NCBI GenBank assembly: GCA_029861655.1
Contig: JAOTZA010000081.1
Location: forward strand, 1-11,456
DNA length: 11,456 nucleotides
Origin: Acidobacteriota bacterium
GTDB taxonomy: Bacteria > Acidobacteriota > Thermoanaerobaculia > Multivoradales > JAHEKO01
Reading direction: 5' to 3'
In this document: piece by piece, positions 6,489-11,456 of the stretch
Layout of the letters: each line of letters begins with the position of its first letter
Position numbering within the stretch: the stretch's first letter is position 1
Program-made: the position numbers and the translations under genes
The notes under the pieces: model-generated
What the model was told of the DNA's origin: nothing
Seen by the model: only the letters and a program-made list of their open reading frames with translations
The model's database searches: none

Positions 6489-7672
6489 TAATCGATATAG
6501 CCTTTGCGCGCTCGCACCTGGAGCCCCGGCTCGCTGATCCTGACACCGATCCGGTGCCAGGAACCGTCATCGCTCTGGATCGATGGGTAGTAACCGATCG
6601 CATACTGTTCTCGCAACTCCGTCAAGATCCCGCGCATCGCCGAACCCGCCTCTTCGATCCCTTCGAGGGTCTTGATGCGGCCGCCGCTTTCTTCCACCAT
6701 CGTCCCCAACAGCCCGTAGTCCCGCCGGTAGATCGACGGGTTCTTCCAAGCGGAGAAGCGCAGCTCGCGACCGTCGCTCGGGTCGATACGAATCCAGTAG
6801 ATGGTCGCCCGGCTCTGGCGCGCCAGCCAGGCCAACTCCGGCATCCGGATCACACTGTGACTGTCCACCCCGTCAGACAGAAAGACCACGACCCGTCTGC
6901 CCTGACGCTCCTCGAGCATCTTGAGAGCCCGGTAGAGATGATCGTAGAGAGCGGTCCCGCCATCCGCCTTCACAACCGCGAGGGCTGCGGTCAATTGCTC
7001 GGGATCGTTGGCAAACGGACTGGAGAACAGGAGTCGGTCGGAAAACAGCTGCACCGAGGCCTCATCCTCGCTCTTGAGTCCTTCGCCGAACTCCTGTGCC
7101 GCTTCGACCGCAAAGCGCAAGCGCCGACCCCGCATGCTCATGCTGGCGTCGAGCAGAACAACCGCGGTGAGCGGCAGATCCCCGGGCCCAAAGGTCACGA
7201 TCTTCTGCGAAGTCCGGTTGTCGAAAATCTCGAAGTCGTCTTGTTCGAGATCCAGCCTCCGGCGCTCGCCATCGTGCACGGTGACATAGAGCTGCTGCAA
7301 GGGCACCGTTACGTCCTCGTTGATGACGATCGCCGGCGTCTCTACCGACGACTCCCCCACCGCTCCGGTGGAGCCTCTGGCGCGGACCCGGAAGACGTGC
7401 CTCCGATTCTCGTCACCGACGTCGACGATCAGCTTGTATGGCGGTTGGGTCAGGGCTGCGACGAGCTCTCCGTCGACGTGAAACTCGACCACCAGGGGAA
7501 CACCTTCCGTCGAGTCCAGCACCGCTGCCACCTCGACGGGGCCAAAAACCGGTTCACAGCACGGCGGGCTGACGACCACGACGTCGACCCAGTCTTCGGC
7601 CTCCACAGCCGAGGAGGAGATCCCGAGCACAGACTGCACAAAAAGGGCGACGAGGATGAGGCGTCGGAGCAT
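6485..7672 (-). CDS. Secreted VWFA-related protein with intact MIDAS (acidobacterial type)
   Basis: The 395-residue protein begins with a signal peptide (MLRRLILVALFVQSVLG, cleavage likely by residue 25-27). An Ig-like segment follows with a vicinal cysteine pair (C38-C39, in PPCCEPVFG). A strand-rich DFEIFDN block (about 147-153) is the usual lead-in of acidobacterial VWFA-related proteins. The VWA domain has all parts of a metal-ion-dependent adhesion site: DASMS (D175, S177, S179), a threonine in GGTALYD (T240) and an aspartate in FLSDG (D267). The C-terminal pattern EQYAIGYYPS ... ARKGYIDY is typical of the family. I chose ATG 7672 because longer in-frame starts overlap the upstream gene and bury the signal peptide. 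It is the last gene of the minus-strand run, 31 bp after the other VWFA gene. A ligand-binding or adhesion role is inferred, and the ligand is unknown. Confidence 0.9.
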   Translation of the reverse strand: MLRRLILVALFVQSVLGISSSAVEAEDWVDVVVVSPPCCEPVFGPVEVAAVLDSTEGVPLVVEFHVDGELVAALTQPPYKLIVDVGDENRRHVFRVRARGSTGAVGESSVETPAIVINEDVTVPLQQLYVTVHDGERRRLDLEQDDFEIFDNRTSQKIVTFGPGDLPLTAVVLLDASMSMRGRRLRFAVEAAQEFGEGLKSEDEASVQLFSDRLLFSSPFANDPEQLTAALAVVKADGGTALYDHLYRALKMLEERQGRRVVVFLSDGVDSHSVIRMPELAWLARQSRATIYWIRIDPSDGRELRFSAWKNPSIYRRDYGLLGTMVEESGGRIKTLEGIEEAGSAMRGILTELREQYAIGYYPSIQSDDGSWHRIGVRISEPGLQVRARKGYIDY

Positions 7673-7703
7673 CACCGCTGGTCTCTTCGCGTGGATCGGT
7701 CGA

Positions 7704-9443
7704 TCAGCTACCGACCCGTAGACGCTTGCGGACATAGGAGGTCTTGCTCGAAATCTCGTCATGAACCCCAACCGCGACCTCTTGGGCTCCGGCCCGCATC
7801 ACCAGTTCGACCGCATAGACATAGTCCTGACCGATCGCTTGTGCGATGTCGGCTTTGGGTATGTTCACCGGTACAGTCTGAAGATCGACCGGGGACAGCC
7901 GCCCCTTCTCGTCGATCACCGCCACGGTGACCTTGAGCCGGCCGTTGTAGAGCTCGCTCAGCGGCACCAGCGACAGCTTGCCGATCGGGATATGGACCAC
8001 GAGCGGAACCAGATACTGCTTGTCTTCCTTCTGTTGCGGAGTCTCGAACTCGAATCGAATCTCGAGGGGATTGGCCTCGCGGCGGTAGAGCAACGCGGCC
8101 AACGTTCCCTCGGTGACCACCGTGTGAGCACGCTTCGCCCGGTAACCTGTCCGGTGCCTGACTTCGAGATCCTTTCGTGTTGTTTTGACCCGTATCCGGT
8201 AGTAGCGGCCGTCCCCTCCGTGCGCCGCCTGATAGCCCAACGAATAGAAGGAACGAAAGTCCCGAGAAAAGGTGTCGAGAGCACCGTCGAGGTTGTTGGT
8301 GCCATGAACCGATATGCCGCCTGTATCGCGAGCCATCTTGTCGAGAGTCGCGGTCTCGTTCGACTGGCGCAGGAAATCGACCTCGGCGTAGGAGGTGCCA
8401 TCGAGGCTCCCTCCGTATTCCGCAGAAAGCGACGCGTGTGACCGCAAGCCGGTGGCACCAAGCGTGTAAAAGGTGACCCGATTGGCATTTGCCTGAGACG
8501 TCAACTCCGTGAACCGCCGTTCGATCCTGTAGCGTGCGGCTTGAAGCCCGCCTTGCCCACTATTTTGGTACTTCAGATCGACGAGATAGAACAGATCCTC
8601 CCCCGCAGTCATCGGGATTCCATCGCTGACATAGAGGAGCGCCTTGCGGCCGGGAAGACCGCCAAGGGACGCGACGATCTCCTTCAAGCCATCGATGCTG
8701 TTCCCGGTATCGTTGTAAACCTGCTTGGCGTAGAAATCCGCAAAACCCTGAGCCTCGAAGGCCGAATCGCTACCGTCGATCCGCTTGATGACCTGGTGGC
8801 GCTCGGAAGCCGCCTGCACCGCAAACCCCGACAGCTTGAGCAGCCCGTCGAGCGCTCGGTTGAACGACCCGAGGTCCTTTGTGAAGGGGTGCCTCACGTT
8901 GAGCGATCGTTCGAACGTGACCAGCATAGCCTGATCGTCGTCGCCTAGATTGCGCGCCAGGAACCGGCGCACACTGTCGATCGCTTTGTTGCGGTTGAAA
9001 GGCCGCAGATAGAGATTGTCGAAATAGACGACCAGGTGGAGCCGCTGGTCCTCTGCCAGCGGCAGTCGCTCGAGAGCCGGCCGCTCCGGAGCCTGTTCGA
9101 GGCGCTCGATCGGGATACCTTGGGCACTCTGTTGCGTGCGGACCTGCAGACCGTCTTGGACGGCGTAGAAATTCGAGATCTTCATCCGCCGGTTGTCCTC
9201 GTAGACCTCGAAATCCTCGGCCGTGAGTCCGCTGACCGGATTGCCCTTCTTGTCGGTCACATAGACGTCCACATTGACCACCGTCACGTCGACGGTTTCA
9301 AAGAACGCCTCCTCTGTCTGCGGCTCCACCGGCTCCCCTCCGGTCTGAGCCCATGCGGTGCTCGATGGCGCCAGCAGTACGGCCAGCAGCGCGAATGCCG
9401 CTACGCCTCTCAAACGAGCCGGGACCGATGAACAACTGCGCAT
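7704..9443 (-). CDS. Secreted VWFA-related protein lacking the MIDAS motif (acidobacterial type)
   Basis: The 579-residue protein (from ATG 9443) has a signal peptide with hydrophobic core AFALLAVLLA and a likely cleavage site after AWA at about residue 32. The family lead-in follows at 51-88 (VDVTVVNVDVYVTDKKGNPV, then GLTAEDFEVYEDN). The VWA-like domain runs from about 136 to 395. At the metal-site position it reads VVYFDNLYLRP instead of DxSxS, although a YVSDG loop is kept. Metal-dependent binding is therefore doubtful. The family end pattern is present (FYSLGYQAAHGGDGRYYRIRV, then RHRTGYRAK), followed by about 140 residues of beta-rich C-terminal domain. A GTG at 9488, overlapping the TPR gene stop as TAGTG, could be a coupled start with a longer leader. 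I prefer ATG 9443, which has GGAAG upstream and gives a normal signal peptide. It lies between the TPR and MIDAS-type VWFA genes. Confidence 0.88.
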   Translation of the reverse strand: MRSCSSVPARLRGVAAFALLAVLLAPSSTAWAQTGGEPVEPQTEEAFFETVDVTVVNVDVYVTDKKGNPVSGLTAEDFEVYEDNRRMKISNFYAVQDGLQVRTQQSAQGIPIERLEQAPERPALERLPLAEDQRLHLVVYFDNLYLRPFNRNKAIDSVRRFLARNLGDDDQAMLVTFERSLNVRHPFTKDLGSFNRALDGLLKLSGFAVQAASERHQVIKRIDGSDSAFEAQGFADFYAKQVYNDTGNSIDGLKEIVASLGGLPGRKALLYVSDGIPMTAGEDLFYLVDLKYQNSGQGGLQAARYRIERRFTELTSQANANRVTFYTLGATGLRSHASLSAEYGGSLDGTSYAEVDFLRQSNETATLDKMARDTGGISVHGTNNLDGALDTFSRDFRSFYSLGYQAAHGGDGRYYRIRVKTTRKDLEVRHRTGYRAKRAHTVVTEGTLAALLYRREANPLEIRFEFETPQQKEDKQYLVPLVVHIPIGKLSLVPLSELYNGRLKVTVAVIDEKGRLSPVDLQTVPVNIPKADIAQAIGQDYVYAVELVMRAGAQEVAVGVHDEISSKTSYVRKRLRVGS

Positions 9444-9487
9444 TGAGCTTCCGAGGTGCAACATCATTTGCCGGCTGGCGGCCGGCA

Positions 9488-11074
9488 CTAACCCGCCGGG
9501 CCTCGGACCTTATCAAGCTCGTGTCGCGCCGCTTCGAGATCCGGAGACAATTCCAACGCCCTTTCGAAGTTGCGGCGGGCGGCGGCCGCGTCATCTGCGG
9601 CGAGTCGTGCCCGTCCGAGCCAGACGTGAGCGGTCGCCCGGATCTTCGGATCGGCATCAACAAGCTCGGTAATGGCGCGAAAATGACGCTCCGCCCTGCC
9701 GGTATCGCGCAACGCAAACAGCATCGCCGCCATCTTGAGCCGCTCCTCGAGGTCCTCGGGTGGGCGCTGATCCAACAACTCACCCAGAGCGATGGCGGCG
9801 TCACCACGACGCCCGAGTTGAAGATAGATGCCTGCAAGCGTCGTGCGGGCGGCGAAATCCGCGGGATCGATCGTCGTCACGGCCTCGTAATGGGGAACCG
9901 CCTGCGCCAGGCGACCCGCTTCGCGGTGCACCGCGCCCAGCAATAGGAGGGCTTGTTTGAAATGGGGGTTGAGGCCGATCGCCGCCTCGAGCTCAACGAT
10001 CGCCGCGGCGGTCGACTCGGCCCGCAGAAGAATCTGTGCCAGACCCATTCGATATTCAGGGTTCTTGCCATCCAGGCGGATCGCTTCCCGAAAGTGGCGC
10101 TCCGCCCCCTCCAGGTCGTCGCGAGCGTAAAGAGCCGTCGCTAGGCTCTTGTGGGCGACCGCATCGTTGGGGTCGACCTCGAGCGCCAGACGGTACTCGG
10201 CCAGTTCCAACTCCCGGTTCCCGGAAAAGGCCGCGACAACGCCTCGCAGGATATGAACCGACGCTCCAGTGGTGTGCTCGGCGATAAGAGCCAACTGCGG
10301 GTCCGCGCAGCCCTCCCAGGCGCCAAGACTGACGCGTTTGAAATCGACCTGCGCCAGCTGCGCCTGCGCCTCTTCGATCCGTCCGAGCCGGCGCAGGGTC
10401 AGACCCAGCGCGTACCGCACCCGCGCACCATCGGGCCATCGCTCCGCTGCTTGGGTGAGAAACTCCAAGGCCGTATCGGCGTCACCCGAGCGCCGGGCCG
10501 CCTCCCCCATCCCATAGAGAGCCGCGACACAGCCTGGATCCGCTTCGAAGGCGCCAGAAAACAACGATCGCGCCTCATCATAATCTCGGCCCTCCATCAG
10601 CAGGTTGCCCAGCCGCACCAGGGTTACGGGATCGGCGGGCTTGGTCTCGAGCGCCCTCTCGAACGCTGCACGTGCCTCGTCGGCCCGACCGTTTCGTGCG
10701 TCGACGTATCCGAGCAGATACTGCCAGCGAAAAGTGTTCGGCTCGTAATCCGTCGCCGCTACAAGAGATGCACGGGCCGGGTCCAGGAGGTCGTAGCCTA
10801 GATAGAGCTGGCCCAGAAATCCGAGCGCCGACGCCAGTTCCGGTCCCTCGGTTTCGCCGTCCGCCAGTAGGCCGTCGAGTCTCTCGCGCGCCTCCACCAA
10901 CTGTTTTCGAACCGCCGGTTCGACCCGGTCGAGGTTGGGCCGTGAGATCGAGACCTCGACTTCGGGCGATTGGGTCATCGCTGGCGCCGCGAGGCCCTGC
11001 GCGAGAGCCAACATGAGGCCCAGGACGATCCTCGTCGGAGAATCGTGGACCGATGACCAGTGCTCGCGCGGCAT
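9488..11074 (-). CDS. Secreted tetratricopeptide-repeat protein
   Basis: The 528-residue protein starts at ATG 11074, which shares one base with the stop of the upstream ASPIC/UnbV gene (TGATG), so translational coupling is likely. A hydrophobic segment at about 15-34 (RIVLGLMLALAQGLAAPAM) is a signal peptide. The mature part is almost entirely TPR, with about ten to twelve units in two blocks. The first block spans about 75-245, with units such as YLLGYVDARNGRADEARAAF. A break at about 246-272 (WEGCADPQLALIAEHTTG) separates it from a second block that runs nearly to the C-terminus. TPR arrays bind protein partners, so a scaffold role for the neighbouring secreted proteins is inferred. No catalytic motif is visible. 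Longer in-frame starts upstream would lie inside the ASPIC gene and were not chosen. The stop TAG overlaps a possible GTG start of the next gene. Confidence 0.88.
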   Translation of the reverse strand: MPREHWSSVHDSPTRIVLGLMLALAQGLAAPAMTQSPEVEVSISRPNLDRVEPAVRKQLVEARERLDGLLADGETEGPELASALGFLGQLYLGYDLLDPARASLVAATDYEPNTFRWQYLLGYVDARNGRADEARAAFERALETKPADPVTLVRLGNLLMEGRDYDEARSLFSGAFEADPGCVAALYGMGEAARRSGDADTALEFLTQAAERWPDGARVRYALGLTLRRLGRIEEAQAQLAQVDFKRVSLGAWEGCADPQLALIAEHTTGASVHILRGVVAAFSGNRELELAEYRLALEVDPNDAVAHKSLATALYARDDLEGAERHFREAIRLDGKNPEYRMGLAQILLRAESTAAAIVELEAAIGLNPHFKQALLLLGAVHREAGRLAQAVPHYEAVTTIDPADFAARTTLAGIYLQLGRRGDAAIALGELLDQRPPEDLEERLKMAAMLFALRDTGRAERHFRAITELVDADPKIRATAHVWLGRARLAADDAAAARRNFERALELSPDLEAARHELDKVRGPAG

Positions 11075-11456
11075 CAGTCCGCTCGCGCCGCGGCGTGGCC
11101 CGCAAAGACCACCGCTTTCCGATCCACGGGGAGACGCCAGGATGAGCGGGCGCCGCTGGGCCACACGACGACGACCTCCTCGAGGTTGTCACTGCCGCCG
11201 GTACCGATCAGTGCCCGTGGATCGCTAGCCGCCGCATAGCTCCCGCCGCTGTCGTAGCGGCGCCACAGCTCCGACTCCCCCGCTCGCAACACACCGATCC
11301 TCGAACCATGCGCGCTGCGTGGCGGATCCGTGAGGACCGGCTTTACCCCCACCCAGTGATTGGCGGATCCGATCTGGTTGATCAGCAGCCGCGCCGGCGC
11401 GCTGTTATTGAATAACACCACATCCAGATCGCCGTCATCGTCGAGGTCGCCGGTGG
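11074..11456 (-). CDS. C-terminal part of an ASPIC/UnbV (CRTAC1-like) FG-GAP repeat protein (runs off the right edge)
   Basis: The last 126 residues of a larger protein are present and the frame is open at the right edge. The first visible residues (TGDLDDDGDLDVVLFNN) are an FG-GAP/VCBS-type repeat with the calcium-binding DxDxDG pattern. An ASPIC/UnbV domain follows: HWVGVKPV, GSRIGVLRAGESELWRRYDSG, then ALIGTGGSDNLEEVVVVWPSG. Proteins of this kind are normally several hundred residues long and exported, with a beta-propeller of FG-GAP repeats before the ASPIC domain. That part lies outside the window. The stop codon overlaps the ATG of the TPR gene by one base. It appears to be an early gene of the run that continues into the TPR and two VWFA genes. 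The precise function is unknown. Confidence 0.85.
   Translation of the reverse strand, partial: TGDLDDDGDLDVVLFNNSAPARLLINQIGSANHWVGVKPVLTDPPRSAHGSRIGVLRAGESELWRRYDSGGSYAAASDPRALIGTGGSDNLEEVVVVWPSGARSSWRLPVDRKAVVFAGHAAARAD

Noticed and set aside
6362..7930. 522-codon open frame on the plus strand opposite the MIDAS-type VWFA gene
   Set aside because: It overlaps the end of the SGNH-TPR gene and two minus-strand genes with clear domains. Its composition is that of an antisense shadow.
1..11456. Anti-phage, CRISPR, prophage or insertion-sequence content
   Set aside because: No direct-repeat array, transposase, integrase, terminal repeats or nuclease/effector domains were seen. The genes are housekeeping or envelope type.

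Overview
This GC-rich, gene-dense window is most likely a chromosomal segment of an Acidobacteriota bacterium. Two adjacent genes encode proteins with the layout of the VWFA-related family that is greatly expanded in Acidobacteria. They sit beside an ASPIC/UnbV (CRTAC1-like) gene and TPR genes, a mix common in that phylum. This placement is inferred from protein features, not from a database search. I see no rRNA, tRNA, insertion sequence, CRISPR array or phage gene.

Layout from left to right: (1) 1-167, minus strand, the N-terminal piece of an unidentified membrane-anchored or secreted protein, running off the left edge. (2) 254-1543, plus strand, a class II CCA tRNA nucleotidyltransferase / poly(A) polymerase family protein, divergent from gene 1. 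(3) 1559-3115, minus strand, a PilT/PilU-like retraction ATPase with an unusual C-terminal coiled coil. It converges on gene 2 with only 15 bp between them. (4) 3292-3906, minus strand, the SOS repressor LexA, 176 bp upstream of the PilT-like gene and in the same direction. (5) 3969-6458, plus strand, a membrane-anchored SGNH/GDSL-type hydrolase fused to a long TPR array, divergent from lexA. The intervening region holds a TTGACT/TAGGCT promoter and a tandem pair of 12-bp palindrome-like repeats. (6) 6485-11456, minus strand, a tightly packed run transcribed right to left: ASPIC/UnbV protein (partial), secreted TPR protein, VWFA-related protein lacking the MIDAS metal motif, and VWFA-related protein with an intact MIDAS. 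The first two junctions contain overlapping stop and start codons (TGATG and TAGTG).

The left part is housekeeping (tRNA maturation, DNA-damage control, pilus-type motor). The right part looks like an envelope or secreted protein module. All three complete proteins of the minus-strand run carry export signals. The run combines a calcium-binding repeat/ASPIC protein, a TPR scaffold and two adhesion-type VWA proteins, so the products probably act together outside the cytoplasm. No function for this combination can be read from the sequence. It is the best candidate here for an undescribed system, together with the SGNH-TPR chimera that converges on it.
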